The notes under the pieces: model-generated
Databases searched by the model: none
Told to the model about the DNA's origin: nothing
Seen by the model: only the letters and a program-made list of their open reading frames with translations
Made by a program: the position numbers and the translations under genes
Origin: Colwellia sp. E2M01
Lineage (GTDB): Bacteria; Pseudomonadota; Gammaproteobacteria; Enterobacterales; Alteromonadaceae
Length of the DNA: 64,000 bases
NCBI RefSeq assembly: GCF_018860585.1
Contig: NZ_JAHKPR010000076.1
Span: 12,384-76,383 of the forward strand
Direction: 5' to 3'
Shown here: in pieces, positions 45,070 through 55,149 of the stretch
Position numbering within the stretch: position 1 is the first letter of the stretch
How the letters are laid out: each line of letters opens with the position of its first letter

Positions 45070-47274
45070 TTACCAATTTTTACCTACCGATAAGAAAAAG
45101 CTATACTCCCCATCTGTGGCCAGACCAACACCTAAAGCAGCAGGGCCAACACTAGTATCAGTGCCAAAATAAACACTACCTGAATATATTAATTCATTAA
45201 TATTAATTTTTTCATCAACATTCCAGACATTGCCGGCTTCTAAGCTAGTACCTAAATACAACGGTAAGTCTAAACCGCCGGGTACATCTTGCCCTAAATC
45301 ATATTGATAAACAGCCGCAGCAAATGCCGAATGAACACCAAGTAACGCATCTTCTTGATAGCCCGAAAGATTTAAAAAACCGCCCAATTCAGTTACATGA
45401 ATATTAAAAGGGTTTTCATTTTTAAGGGTTGTAAACGATGTAATCCCAACAAAAGTATGGCCCCCAATACCTACAGCGCCACGCCAGTTAAAGGTTAGCC
45501 TTAAGGTTTCATCGTCTTCCTCAAGTGCTAAACCTTGATCATATTTATCTTTTAACCACTGTAATTCTATATGTAATTGGTTGCCAGATGTGGGGAAGTT
45601 AATACTATTTAATGTATCATATCCATAAGCAATGAATGTACCTGCACTCTCATACCCTAAACGACCAGCGCCAACAATATCAACCGAAAGCTCCCCTTTT
45701 TCAGCAATAGCACCGACTTCAAAAATACCTTTAAAAGAGTAATCGTAACCTAAAGCTAATGTCGCTCGATAGAAGTCATTTTTTAATTCGTCTCGTTCAC
45801 TTGTTTTTTCCCACTTATCTTGGGCAAAAGCTAAACGAGCACGAGTATAAAGATCAGGCTCTCTTAAGAAAGGTTGATGAAACTCTGTCGATAATGCAAC
45901 CTCCCAACCTAATTCAATCTCATTTAACCAACGACCACCATAGCTGTTCATATCGGTTAATAAATAGGACATATTTATTGTGGCAATAGAGCGATCAGAA
46001 AAGTCTGTTCGCAGATTAAAACCAAAATCAAAGTAATTAGGCCCCCAAGATTTAGCTTTAGTATGCAAGGTGATAATTCGACCCGCTTCAGTGTTTATGA
46101 AATCAACGGTTACCTGTTCAAATTTATCTAATGCAAAAACCCTATTAATGGCAGCATTTAATTCGTCTTTAGATAGTGCTTTATTTAACTCAACATCAAA
46201 GTATTGGAGTATAACTTTGTTCTCTACTTTGGAATTATTTTCAACATTAATAGCGATAATTTTTGCTGAAAACTCATTGCGAAATTTTTGATTTTTTAAT
46301 TTTTTATTAGCTTGGTATGCCTGATAATCGTCATCGCTTAGTGAGTAATTATTTAATATTGATAACTGGGCTCTTGCAGCTTCTTCTCCTAATGCTAAGG
46401 CTTTAGGCATAATAGACCAATCTGCGGTCCCTAATAAATCAATCGCGGGACGTAATAAAACATCTTTATCCGTTAATAATTTTTTTTGCGTTAAGCTAGT
46501 ATTATTAGTCAATATAGTGGAAAGCTGATTAACTACTGAAACCGTACTGGTTAATTCACTTTGAGCAACTAAAGGGGAGCCGATATCAACTGCAATAATA
46601 ATATCTGCACCCATAGCTTTCGCTACATCAACCGGCATATTATTAGTAATCCCTCCATCAACTAACATTTGCCCATCAATTTCAACTGCAGCAACAATCC
46701 CCGGTATAGCAGCCGACGCATTCATTGCGCGATTAATACTACCAGAGTCAAGCACGACCATTTCTGCTGTCGCAATATTAGAAGCTACGGCACGGTATGG
46801 AATAGCAAGATCATCAAAACTCGTAAATACACCCACCACATCAGTTGATGTTTGTATTAATTGGTAGGCTGTTTGCCCTAATAAGAGTCCATGAGGCACT
46901 TTAAATTCAGCGTCGCTATAACCTAAGCGAATACCTAAATTATACATATCTCGGTGTTGTTTATTGATATAAGACAACGATTCTCTTGGGATACTGTCAG
47001 AAAAACCATCTGACCAACTCAAGCCAAGCATGGTGGTTTCAATATCTTCAATGCTATAGCCCAATGCGTACATACCACCAACATAAGCACCAATACTTGT
47101 ACCAGCAATATAATCCACTGGAATATTATGCGCTTCTAACTCCTTGATAACGCCAATATGAGCGGCGCCTTTTGCACCACCACCACTGAGCACTAATCCT
47201 ATTTTTTCGCGTGCTTCAATGGCAAAGCTAAAAGCTAATACATAAAGCAATATAAAATAAAAAATATAACGCAT
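45070..47274 (-). CDS. Patatin-like phospholipase with outer-membrane beta-barrel (PlpD/RssA-related)
   Basis: The 734-aa protein has a signal peptide (about 1-20), a patatin domain with the oxyanion loop LSGGGAKGAAHIGV, the nucleophile elbow GTSIGAY and the catalytic Asp in DGGITNNMPV, then a POTRA-like segment (about 315-385) and a C-terminal beta-barrel ending in YSFFLSVGKNW. This is the layout of PlpD, the type Vd secreted lipases; the patatin domain may remain attached to the surface. The frame is open to a GTG at 47319, but the signal peptide starts at Met 47274, so that start is used. Confidence 0.88.
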   Translation of the reverse strand: MRYIFYFILLYVLAFSFAIEAREKIGLVLSGGGAKGAAHIGVIKELEAHNIPVDYIAGTSIGAYVGGMYALGYSIEDIETTMLGLSWSDGFSDSIPRESLSYINKQHRDMYNLGIRLGYSDAEFKVPHGLLLGQTAYQLIQTSTDVVGVFTSFDDLAIPYRAVASNIATAEMVVLDSGSINRAMNASAAIPGIVAAVEIDGQMLVDGGITNNMPVDVAKAMGADIIIAVDIGSPLVAQSELTSTVSVVNQLSTILTNNTSLTQKKLLTDKDVLLRPAIDLLGTADWSIMPKALALGEEAARAQLSILNNYSLSDDDYQAYQANKKLKNQKFRNEFSAKIIAINVENNSKVENKVILQYFDVELNKALSKDELNAAINRVFALDKFEQVTVDFINTEAGRIITLHTKAKSWGPNYFDFGFNLRTDFSDRSIATINMSYLLTDMNSYGGRWLNEIELGWEVALSTEFHQPFLREPDLYTRARLAFAQDKWEKTSERDELKNDFYRATLALGYDYSFKGIFEVGAIAEKGELSVDIVGAGRLGYESAGTFIAYGYDTLNSINFPTSGNQLHIELQWLKDKYDQGLALEEDDETLRLTFNWRGAVGIGGHTFVGITSFTTLKNENPFNIHVTELGGFLNLSGYQEDALLGVHSAFAAAVYQYDLGQDVPGGLDLPLYLGTSLEAGNVWNVDEKININELIYSGSVYFGTDTSVGPAALGVGLATDGEYSFFLSVGKNW

Positions 47275-47456
47275 AAAGGCACTTAAAAAGTAGTTAGTTG
47301 GATATGGGCGGCGACACACCTAAACAGGCATCGCAGAGACTTTCGAGGTACAGGGTACAGATAGTACAACAAAATTAACGCAAACAAAATGGATATGCTG
47401 TGGCTAAAGGGGAACAAAGTAGGAACAGGCAGAAAAAATCTAGGTACAAAGACTAA

Positions 47457-48086
47457 TTACTTTTTACCCTTACAAAATAATAAGAGTAATAGACTTTTTA
47501 TTTTTCGATGACGAAAAGCTAATAAAATAATCGTCAGCAGAATATAAAGCATAGGGGATATTAGCTCGGACTTAACTGACCAATAAAAATGTACTGCAAC
47601 TAAAATCACAATAAGGTAATTAAAATTATGCAATTTTTGCCAAGACGCTCCCATTTTTCGCCTCAAAGCATTATGAGACGTTATCGCCAATAAAGTTAGC
47701 AACACAAACGCCGCCATACCAATAGAGATATACGGGCGTTTAACAACCTCATTAAAAAAAAGTGACCAGGCAAACTGTAAATCAAAAGAAATAAAATTTA
47801 ATACATGAAATAAAGCATAACTAAAAGCGTATAAGCCAAGTAAACGTCTAACTTGTAATAAATATCCTTGTTTCAATATTTTTGCTAACGGGGTAACCAA
47901 TAAGGTAATTAATAATAAGTTAAAAGCACCAATACCAGTAAAATGAATAACCCGCTGTACCGGATCGGCACTTAATTGATCCGTAAACGCCAAATAATAA
48001 AGATTTAATAATGGTAATAGTGCTGAAAGGTGAATAATAACTTTTAGTAAAAGGACTTTAGTTGATGTTTTTAGCTTAGCGTTCAT
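47457..48086 (-). CDS. msrQ: MsrQ heme-binding membrane subunit of the MsrPQ system
   Basis: The 209-aa protein has six membrane helices of the ferric-reductase-like fold, including GLYAFSYALFHVLNFISFD and WQKLHNFNYLIVILVAVHFYW, whose His residues (in FHVL, LHNF and VHFY) are the expected heme ligands. MsrQ passes quinol electrons to MsrP. The start lies 38 bp after the msrP stop, so the two form an operon. Confidence 0.93.
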   Translation of the reverse strand: MNAKLKTSTKVLLLKVIIHLSALLPLLNLYYLAFTDQLSADPVQRVIHFTGIGAFNLLLITLLVTPLAKILKQGYLLQVRRLLGLYAFSYALFHVLNFISFDLQFAWSLFFNEVVKRPYISIGMAAFVLLTLLAITSHNALRRKMGASWQKLHNFNYLIVILVAVHFYWSVKSELISPMLYILLTIILLAFRHRKIKSLLLLLFCKGKK

Positions 48087-48124
48087 TGACTTGATTCCAA
48101 TTACTAATAGTCATAACTATTATT

Positions 48125-49144
48125 CTAATAATACTTGCTTAAATCCATACCTTTATAGAGGTGAGCGACTTGTTCACCATAACCATTAAACGGTAATGTT
48201 TCTATGCGGTTGCGAGCAAACAAACCGCCAGAGGTAATACGCCTTTCACTTGCTTGACTCCACCTTGGGTGATCGTGATTTGGATTGACATTAGCATAAA
48301 AGCCATATTCATTAGGCGCTAATTGTTGCCAGGTCGTTTTCGGCTGCTTACTGACTAACTTAATAGAGACGATTGATTTAATGCTTTTAAAACCATATTT
48401 CCACGGTACAACTAAACGTATGGGTGCACCATTTTGCGGTGGTAAGGTTTTACCGTATAAACCAACGCTCATCAAGGTTAGCGGGTTCATTGCTTCATCG
48501 AGTCGTAAGCCTTCAACATAAGGATAAGAAATACCCCCACCTAAACGTCTGTCTGCTTGTCCTGGCATTTGTTTGGGGTCATACAAGGTTTCAAACTGTA
48601 CGTACTTAGCTGATGAATTAGGAACTACTTTCTTTAATAACTCAGCTAAAGAAAAGCCAATCCAAGGAACAACCATTGACCATGTTTCCACACAGCGCAG
48701 TCGATAAATTCGCTCTTCTAATGCAAACATTTTAGTTAAATCATCGTAATCTAACATTATCGGTTTTTCACACTCACCGGAAATAGTAAGTTGCCATGGA
48801 TCAACATTAAAATTTTGTGCTAATTCTGCAGGCTGATTTTTTTGCGCGCCAAATTCATAAAAATTATTATGCGTAATAATTTTATTTTCTGGGGTTTTAA
48901 TTAAAGATTGATTCTTTGTATCGGTGGTAAATTTCAGCTCCGTGGTTTTGAACACGGTATCTTTTTTAGCAGGTGCACTGTCAAAAAAACCTGCTTGAGC
49001 ATTTTTAGCGATGGCAGAGCTAAGTATAGCGCCTGCTCCTAAAAAACCCATATTTTTAACCAGTTGACGACGTTGTAAATAAACAGACTCGTCTGTAACG
49101 TCAGAGGCTTTCAGTTGGTCTTTATTTTTGAACTTTATTAACAT
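48125..49144 (-). CDS. msrP: Periplasmic methionine sulfoxide reductase MsrP (molybdopterin)
   Basis: The 339-aa protein carries a twin-arginine signal ([19 protein letters not shown]) and the YedY fold. The molybdenum-binding Cys is at about residue 151 in [34 protein letters not shown] is also typical. MsrP repairs oxidised methionine in periplasmic proteins with electrons from MsrQ, encoded downstream. It is exported folded by Tat. The ATG at 49144 is supported by the Tat motif starting some 25 residues in. Confidence 0.94.
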   Translation of the reverse strand: MLIKFKNKDQLKASDVTDESVYLQRRQLVKNMGFLGAGAILSSAIAKNAQAGFFDSAPAKKDTVFKTTELKFTTDTKNQSLIKTPENKIITHNNFYEFGAQKNQPAELAQNFNVDPWQLTISGECEKPIMLDYDDLTKMFALEERIYRLRCVETWSMVVPWIGFSLAELLKKVVPNSSAKYVQFETLYDPKQMPGQADRRLGGGISYPYVEGLRLDEAMNPLTLMSVGLYGKTLPPQNGAPIRLVVPWKYGFKSIKSIVSIKLVSKQPKTTWQQLAPNEYGFYANVNPNHDHPRWSQASERRITSGGLFARNRIETLPFNGYGEQVAHLYKGMDLSKYY

Positions 49145-49235
49145 AAAAGTGCCTACTCGGTTTCATCTAGAATTTAAATCAAGTGATTAACCTAATAGAC
49201 ACGTTGAACTGATAAATAATTTCAAAGCAAAGTAT

Positions 49236-49610
49236 TTATTTTGGTTTAGTTAGCGCTTCTAAATAACTAACTATATCGTTTGATTCATATAACCACTGTA
49301 CTTGTCCCGCTTGTTTTTCTATACGTAAACAAGGCACTTTACGTTTACCTCCTTCACGGGTAAGTTCCTCACTAAAATCATTTTGACCGTTGATATTACG
49401 TAACTCAATAGTTAAGCCTTCACGTTTGATAGCTCTGCGTACTTTTACACAAAATGGGCATGACGGTAATTGATATAAACTTAACCCTTGTGTTTTGGCG
49501 TCAAACGTTGCTTGTTCGTCGGCAGTGCGTTTAGGCGAACTTGGTGAAAATATCACATTTAGTAATAATATTAATTGCCCTATTGGCCAACGGATTGCTT
49601 TCATTAACAT
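49236..49610 (-). CDS. Membrane-anchored glutaredoxin-like protein
   Basis: The 124-aa protein has an N-terminal hydrophobic segment (about 10-22) followed by a thioredoxin-fold domain with the redox motif CPFC (about residues 54-57) and the cis-Pro in KVPCLRI. The arrangement is that of glutaredoxins fused to a membrane anchor, sometimes listed as glutathione S-transferase N-terminal domain proteins. It sits 91 bp upstream of msrP on the same strand, so a role in redox balance near the membrane is plausible. The topology (inside or outside) is not certain. Confidence 0.82.
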   Translation of the reverse strand: MLMKAIRWPIGQLILLLNVIFSPSSPKRTADEQATFDAKTQGLSLYQLPSCPFCVKVRRAIKREGLTIELRNINGQNDFSEELTREGGKRKVPCLRIEKQAGQVQWLYESNDIVSYLEALTKPK

Positions 49611-49731
49611 AGTAAGTAATAACTCTTTAGTTTAGTTTAGTTTAAATTTAAGGTGGATTTAAAGTGTGATTGTAAACACTAAATAGAAGTGTAAAACACA
49701 GCTGAAATAAATGAGACTAGTTTGCAGCTTA

Positions 49732-50286
49732 TTACCACATTAAATCATCAGGAATTTGATAATCCGCATACGGATCTTCTTCATCAACCTCTGGTGTATC
49801 AACTTTGTCATTTTGCACAAGAATAATACTGCTATCTAATTCAGCTATTTTTGCTGCAGTTTCACTGGTCACAATAAAAGTAGTTTCATTTAAGCCACAT
49901 AACGCTAAGCGGCCATTGACCAATGCTTTATGCGTATTGCTATCAAGCGCTAGTTTTTTAACTTTATTAGCAAAGGTATAGTTATACTCATTATCACCAC
50001 TAACACCTTTAAGTTGATGATGTTCAAGTATTTGTTTAATACGTAATTGCTGTTCTTTATTCGCTAGTTCTAGCTTTTTAGCTTCATTAAGCGCGGCATC
50101 TTTCGCGGCTTTGTCTGCTTTTGAGATAGCTAAATCTTGTTTTACTTGTTCTTGCAAAGTAGCACCGTGAGCAACACCACTACGCTTTTGTTTGTTTTTT
50201 TTACGTTGGTCAGAGTTAGCCTGACGTGCTTTTTGTTTAGTGGTTAATCCTGCTTTAAGCAGCTGTTCCTGAAGAGAAGCCATCAA
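49732..50286 (-). CDS. DUF2058 family protein (YaiL-like)
   Basis: The 184-aa protein has the DUF2058 pattern: SLQEQLLKAGLTTKQKARQANSDQRKKNKQKR, a Lys/Ala-rich charged helix (about 45-90) and a C-terminal domain with HQLKGVSGDNEYNYTFANKVKKL. It resembles E. coli YaiL, a nucleoprotein/polynucleotide-associated protein of unknown role. The last residues are acidic and aromatic (DPYADYQIPDDLMW). Single gene. Confidence 0.88.
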   Translation of the reverse strand: MMASLQEQLLKAGLTTKQKARQANSDQRKKNKQKRSGVAHGATLQEQVKQDLAISKADKAAKDAALNEAKKLELANKEQQLRIKQILEHHQLKGVSGDNEYNYTFANKVKKLALDSNTHKALVNGRLALCGLNETTFIVTSETAAKIAELDSSIILVQNDKVDTPEVDEEDPYADYQIPDDLMW

Positions 50287-50680
50287 TAATCCTTACATAA
50301 TTAAGCAATTAATTGTAGCCGCCTGTTATTACGATGAGGCTAGCTGATCACAGTTATTGCATAATAAGTTAATAAGTTGGGTTAATAATATTGCCGTTAT
50401 TCTACCTACATTTAAAGGTAAGTGCGAACCTATACCGCCCAAATAAACAAAGATTACCCCATAAGTTTATTTTGATTAGAAGCTTTCTTTGTAAGCGACT
50501 AAATACAGGCAATGCACAGGCAATATATCCATTTATTTGTTGCTATATTACGAGCTTAAACCGCCTGACTTTCAATTGTTGGAAATATGCGTTACTGTAC
50601 GTTGGCTCAATTATATATATTTTAATATAACTATATTTCGATATAACTATAATTTCACATTACAGAAATAGGAAAAAAGT
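50287..50680. other. Divergent intergenic region, DUF2058 gene and ppiC
   Basis: No gene seen. Near 50600-50655 the ppiC promoter is likely: TTGGCT, then AT-rich sequence. A 16-bp near repeat (ATATAACTATATTTCG then ATATAACTATAATTTC) lies just before the ribosome-binding site. Confidence 0.4.
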
Positions 50681-50959
50681 ATGTCTCAAGCAAGCGCACG
50701 CCACCTTTTAGTGGAAACAGAAGAACAGTGTTTAGCCTTAAAAGCTGAAATAGAAGCCGGTAAAGACTTTGCTGAAGTTGCGAAAGAACATTCAAGTTGT
50801 CCGTCAAATGCACAAGGTGGTGACTTAGGTAGTTTTGGTCCTGGCCAAATGGTTCCTGAGTTTGACAAAGTAGTTTTTTCAGCTCCTCTAAATACAGTGC
50901 AAGGCCCAGTACAAACTCAATTTGGTTACCACTTATTAGAAGTAACAAATCGTAGCTAA
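50681..50959 (+). CDS. ppiC: Parvulin-type peptidyl-prolyl isomerase
   Basis: The 92-aa protein is a single parvulin domain with ARHLLVETEEQC, EHSSCPSNAQGGDLGSFGPGQMVPEFDKVVF and FGYHLLEV. Size and sequence match E. coli PpiC (93 aa), a cytoplasmic foldase of low specificity. AGGA lies 10 nt before the ATG. A strong terminator follows, so it is a single-gene unit. Confidence 0.94.
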   Translation: MSQASARHLLVETEEQCLALKAEIEAGKDFAEVAKEHSSCPSNAQGGDLGSFGPGQMVPEFDKVVFSAPLNTVQGPVQTQFGYHLLEVTNRS

Positions 50960-51000
50960 TCAGCTTGTTCCTTTTAATTAATGTATCAATAAGTAAAAAT

Positions 51001-51031
51001 AAAAAAGCCGCAATAAATTGCGGCTTTTTTG
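51001..51031. terminator. Strong bidirectional terminator
   Basis: AAAAAAGCCGCAA and TTGCGGCTTTTTT form a perfect 13-bp stem with a TAAA loop between convergent ppiC and pitA. Confidence 0.93.
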
Positions 51032-51100
51032 TATCTTGAAAATATTAACAAGTTAACTGTAATAGATAACTTGTTAAATCACTTCGCTTTGATTAAGTAA

Positions 51101-52396
51101 TTATCCAAACCATGCTTGCATCATCCAGAAGAAGATGATTGATAAACCAGCACCTACCGGTAAGGTAATTACCCAAGAAACTACAATATTACGAACCACA
51201 CTCAAATTAATAGCAGCAATACCGCGCGCCATACCAACACCTAACACAGCTCCAACAAGTGTTTGGGTAGTAGAGATAGGTAAACCAGCACCAGAGGCTA
51301 TAACAACGGTACTTGCCGCCGCTAATTCTGCAGCAAAACCACGACTTGGTGTTAAATGCGTGATGCCTTGTCCAATAGTCGCGATAACCTTATGACCAAA
51401 TATAGCTAGACCTGCAACAATACCAAAACCACCTAATGGTAATATCCACCAAGCAATCGTTGACTTAGCAGCAATTTCACCATTGTGCTCAACAATACTT
51501 ACTACCGCCGCTAATGGGCCAATAGCATTAGCAACATCATTTGAACCATGAGCAAACGCCATTGCACAAGCAGTTACAATCATTAAAATAGCAAAAACTT
51601 TTTCAACATTAACGTAATGCGCTTCTTTCGCTAAATTTTCATCGAACTGTAAACGCCTAATAAATATTTTACCGATAGCCGCAACAATCACAGCGATAAT
51701 CGCCGCTAAGTAAAAGCCACCGGGGCCATTAAGTTCAAAACTAACAAAACCTAAATCGACATTGTCTAAGCCAATATGCTTAAGTCCTTTTTTGATAGTA
51801 ACTAATGATAAAACAAACCCGGCAAGAAACATATAAGCAGGAACCCAACGTTGAGCTTGCTTTAGTGGATGGTCTGTATCAAAAATAAGTTTTTGAGCGC
51901 TATTAAATATAAGAAAAGCAATAACACCAGAAATAAGTGGGGTGATAATCCAACTGCCGACAATACCAACAACTTTACTCCACTCTACTGCTTCAGCACT
52001 AACGCCTACCGCAGCAAAACCAACAATAGCCCCAACAATTGAATGTGTTGTAGATACTGGCCAACCTAATGCTGACGCAATTAATAACCAGGTTGCTGCA
52101 GCAAAAAGCGCTGAAATCATCCCGTAAATAAGTAACTCAGGGCTACTTATAAAGTAACTTGCATCAATAATCCCTTTACGTATTGTTGATGTTACTTCTC
52201 CACCGGCAAGGTAAGCACCGGCAAATTCAAAAATCATTGCGATAATGATAGCTTGTTTAATTGTTAATGCTTTAGAGCCAACTGATGTGCCCATTGCGTT
52301 TGCAACATCATTAGCACCAATACCCCATGCCATGAAAAAACCGACAACAGCGGCAAGTATAATAAAAGTACTACCTGAGTTAAGAATAATATCCAT
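51101..52396 (-). CDS. Low-affinity inorganic phosphate transporter (PiT family)
   Basis: The 431-aa inner-membrane protein has the two PiT signatures: GANDVANAMGTSVGS near the start and GSNDVANAIGPLAAV in the second half, with about 10-11 membrane helices. It moves phosphate with H+ or Na+, probably as a metal-phosphate. The DUF47 gene ends 10 bp upstream on the same strand, the usual pairing. Confidence 0.93.
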   Translation of the reverse strand: MDIILNSGSTFIILAAVVGFFMAWGIGANDVANAMGTSVGSKALTIKQAIIIAMIFEFAGAYLAGGEVTSTIRKGIIDASYFISSPELLIYGMISALFAAATWLLIASALGWPVSTTHSIVGAIVGFAAVGVSAEAVEWSKVVGIVGSWIITPLISGVIAFLIFNSAQKLIFDTDHPLKQAQRWVPAYMFLAGFVLSLVTIKKGLKHIGLDNVDLGFVSFELNGPGGFYLAAIIAVIVAAIGKIFIRRLQFDENLAKEAHYVNVEKVFAILMIVTACAMAFAHGSNDVANAIGPLAAVVSIVEHNGEIAAKSTIAWWILPLGGFGIVAGLAIFGHKVIATIGQGITHLTPSRGFAAELAAASTVVIASGAGLPISTTQTLVGAVLGVGMARGIAAINLSVVRNIVVSWVITLPVGAGLSIIFFWMMQAWFG

Positions 52397-52406
52397 GAAT
52401 TAAGCC

Positions 52407-53087
52407 TTATTTTCTAGCAAGAAGAATTTCTAAACGCGCACCTACACGTTCAGCTAGATCGGCTAAATCACCAACCCAATCAATAATTTGATATAAGAAT
52501 ATTACATCAACTGGATTCAAGTCCTTTTCAATCGCTAATAAATGTTTACGTATTGACACTTGTAATCTATCGGTATCATCTTCGATAGCATCTAATTGAC
52601 TTATCATGTTTTCAACTAAACGAACTTCACGGCCTCGAAAGCCTGTTTCTAATAAGTCATCAAGTTCATTAATGGCTTCTTCAGCTTTTTCTGTTGCTTC
52701 AATACAACGTGTTAAATAAGCAGTAAATTCAGCTTGTAAGCTTGCTGGGATTTCAAGGCTACGCCCTAAAACACGACCAGCAATATCTTTTGCTTTGTTT
52801 GCTATTTTATCTTGTTGTGACACTAGCTCAAGTAAGTCTGTTCTATCAACAGGCATAAATAAGCCCCCTGGTAGTTCTAAACGTAATTGACGTTTTACAG
52901 CATCAGCATCTTGCTCTAGCTTGGATAATTTACGACGAACATTTGCCGCTTCATTCCAGTCTTGAGCGGTACAAGCTTCAAAAAAAGGGATTAGTTGTTG
53001 GCTACATTTAACAACTATTTGAATATGATTTACTAACGGTTTTATCGGTGATTTTGCAAATACACCTAAGATTGTATTTTTATTCAT
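52407..53087 (-). CDS. DUF47/TIGR00153 PhoU-like partner of the Pit transporter
   Basis: The 226-aa soluble protein is built of PhoU-like helices with LSKLEQDADAVKRQLRLEL, VSQQDKIANKAKDIAGRVL and LLETGFRGREVRLV. Such proteins are regulators of the neighbouring Pit transporter. It is followed by the Pit gene after 10 bp. A 239-bp gap separates it from phoU upstream, so it probably has its own promoter. Confidence 0.9.
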   Translation of the reverse strand: MNKNTILGVFAKSPIKPLVNHIQIVVKCSQQLIPFFEACTAQDWNEAANVRRKLSKLEQDADAVKRQLRLELPGGLFMPVDRTDLLELVSQQDKIANKAKDIAGRVLGRSLEIPASLQAEFTAYLTRCIEATEKAEEAINELDDLLETGFRGREVRLVENMISQLDAIEDDTDRLQVSIRKHLLAIEKDLNPVDVIFLYQIIDWVGDLADLAERVGARLEILLARK

Positions 53088-53326
53088 AATTTGTCCAGTC
53101 AGTCTATAACTCTCGTCATTGCTATTCGCCGCGGATAGTACCCCATTTAACCGTTAATGTTAAATGCTAATATCAGCATAACACTACTCAGATATTAGCT
53201 AGACAATACTATCAAGAATATATCATTACTATTTTGTACTTTATTAACGTTTTCCTATTTATAAAATAGTTAGGTAATCAATTGAATTAAATATAATTAT
53301 TTACACTCAGATGAAACTTTATGTTT

Positions 53327-54028
53327 TCAAAGGTTTTGCATATCTTCTGCTGTGGTATGGCGTACAACTTTACCTTTTACAAAGTAAATAATATATTCAC
53401 AGATGTTTTGACAGCGATCACCAATACGTTCTAATGCGCGTGCTGACCAAATTACCGTCATGACTTGTGGAATTGAACGTGGGTCTTCCATCATATAAGT
53501 CATTAATTGACGCATTAAGGCTTCATACTCACGATTAATTTTATCATCCATTTGGTGTATTTTAATCGCCGTTTCAAAATCCATACGAGTAAAAGCATCA
53601 AGACTCGCTTGTAAAAACTCCAATACTTGACGACCCAAATTATCAAGGTTAACAAGTAAATCTTGCTGTGAAGATGAAAAACTTTCCAGCGCTACTTTTG
53701 CAATTTTTTCAGCTTCATCACCAATACGCTCTAAGTCTGCAATAGTTTTCACAACGGCCATAATTAAACGTAAATCACCAGCAGCTGGTTGGCGCTTAGC
53801 AATAATGCGGGTACATTCGTCATCAATACTGACTTCATAAGCGTTAATTTGATAGTCATTGCTCAACACTTGTTTAGCTAAATTCACATCAGACTGACCA
53901 ACAGCAGCTAAGGCGTCAATTAACTGTTTTTCAACTAAGCCGCCCATGTGCATTACATTGTTGATAACACGCTCTAAATCTTCATTGAATTGACCTGAAA
54001 TATGTCGGCCAATTTGTAACTTATCCAT
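53327..54028 (-). CDS. phoU: Phosphate signalling regulator PhoU
   Basis: The 233-aa protein has two three-helix PhoU repeats (about 20-105 and 120-210) with conserved metal-binding acidic residues in DLERIGDEAEKIA and ALERIGDRCQNICEYI. PhoU links the Pst transporter with PhoR to keep the Pho regulon off when phosphate is plentiful. It is the last gene of the pstC-pstA-pstB-phoU series, 123 bp after pstB. Confidence 0.95.
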   Translation of the reverse strand: MDKLQIGRHISGQFNEDLERVINNVMHMGGLVEKQLIDALAAVGQSDVNLAKQVLSNDYQINAYEVSIDDECTRIIAKRQPAAGDLRLIMAVVKTIADLERIGDEAEKIAKVALESFSSSQQDLLVNLDNLGRQVLEFLQASLDAFTRMDFETAIKIHQMDDKINREYEALMRQLMTYMMEDPRSIPQVMTVIWSARALERIGDRCQNICEYIIYFVKGKVVRHTTAEDMQNL

Positions 54029-54151
54029 GATATATCCCTTTATAGGTATCTACTTTATCTAGGTACTTGTAAAAGTTAATACTTTATAGGCTTAACTTTT
54101 ATTTAAACTATTCATTATCATTACTACTACGATAATTGTTAATACGAGCGA

Positions 54152-54991
54152 TTAACCGTAACGACCGGTAATATAATCTTCAGTTTTCTTTTTTTGTGGT
54201 GTCGTAAATAAGGTATTTGTATCGCTATACTCAATTAAGTCGCCCATATACATAAATGCGGTTTGGTCTGACACTCGTGCCGCTTGTTGCATGTTATGAG
54301 TAACGATTACTACAGTAAACTGTTCTTTAAGATCGTTTATCAACTCTTCAATCGTTAAGGTAGAAATAGGGTCTAGTGCCGATGTTGGCTCATCAAGTAA
54401 TAATACTTCAGGTTGAATCGCAATAGCGCGAGCAATAACCAAACGTTGTTGTTGTCCACCAGATAAACCTAACGCACTTTCATGTAACCTGTCTTTTACT
54501 TCATTCCAAAGCGCTGCGCTGCGTAACGATTTTTCAACGGCTTCATCAAGATTACGTCGATTGTTTTCACCCATAATACGTAAACCATAAACAACATTTT
54601 CATAAATAGTTTTCGGAAAAGGATTAGGTCGCTGAAATACCATACCTACTTTTCGTCTAAGCTCGGCTACATCAACATGTTTATTATAGATGTTATTACC
54701 GTGCAGGTTTATTTCACCACTAATATGACAATCATCAACTAAATCGTTCATGCGGTTAATACAACGTAATAACGTTGATTTACCACAACCACTTGGACCG
54801 ATAAACGCGGTTACCTGCCCTTTTGGTATCGACATTGAAATATTGTTTAACGCTTGTTTCTTACCATAAAACAAATTCAATTTGTTAATGTCTAAAGCAA
54901 CTTGCTCTGGCGTTAAGTTGGTTAAATCTAACTTGCTCTCAAAAGAGGTTTCTGAGCCTGTAGCCTGTGCTTTTGGGGTAATAGAAATCAT
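54152..54991 (-). CDS. pstB: Phosphate ABC transporter ATPase PstB
   Basis: The 279-aa protein has Walker [10 protein letters not shown], the Q-loop in [12 protein letters not shown], signature LSGGQQQR, Walker [14 protein letters not shown] and the His loop VTHNM. The N-terminal 25 residues are an extension over the common 257-aa form. It powers the PstCA channel from the cytoplasm. The gap to pstA is 158 bp. Confidence 0.96.
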   Translation of the reverse strand: MISITPKAQATGSETSFESKLDLTNLTPEQVALDINKLNLFYGKKQALNNISMSIPKGQVTAFIGPSGCGKSTLLRCINRMNDLVDDCHISGEINLHGNNIYNKHVDVAELRRKVGMVFQRPNPFPKTIYENVVYGLRIMGENNRRNLDEAVEKSLRSAALWNEVKDRLHESALGLSGGQQQRLVIARAIAIQPEVLLLDEPTSALDPISTLTIEELINDLKEQFTVVIVTHNMQQAARVSDQTAFMYMGDLIEYSDTNTLFTTPQKKKTEDYITGRYG

Positions 54992-55149
54992 AATAGCCTA
55001 TTCTCTAATTCTTTTTCATTGTTCAATACTTATAAAAAGTCATTTACGGTTTTATAAATATTGATTGTTTATAGTATTTACTACTGTTTTTAATGCTGCT
55101 TATAAATATAGATAGTGCAAGTAGTTATTACTGCACTATTTATTAAATA

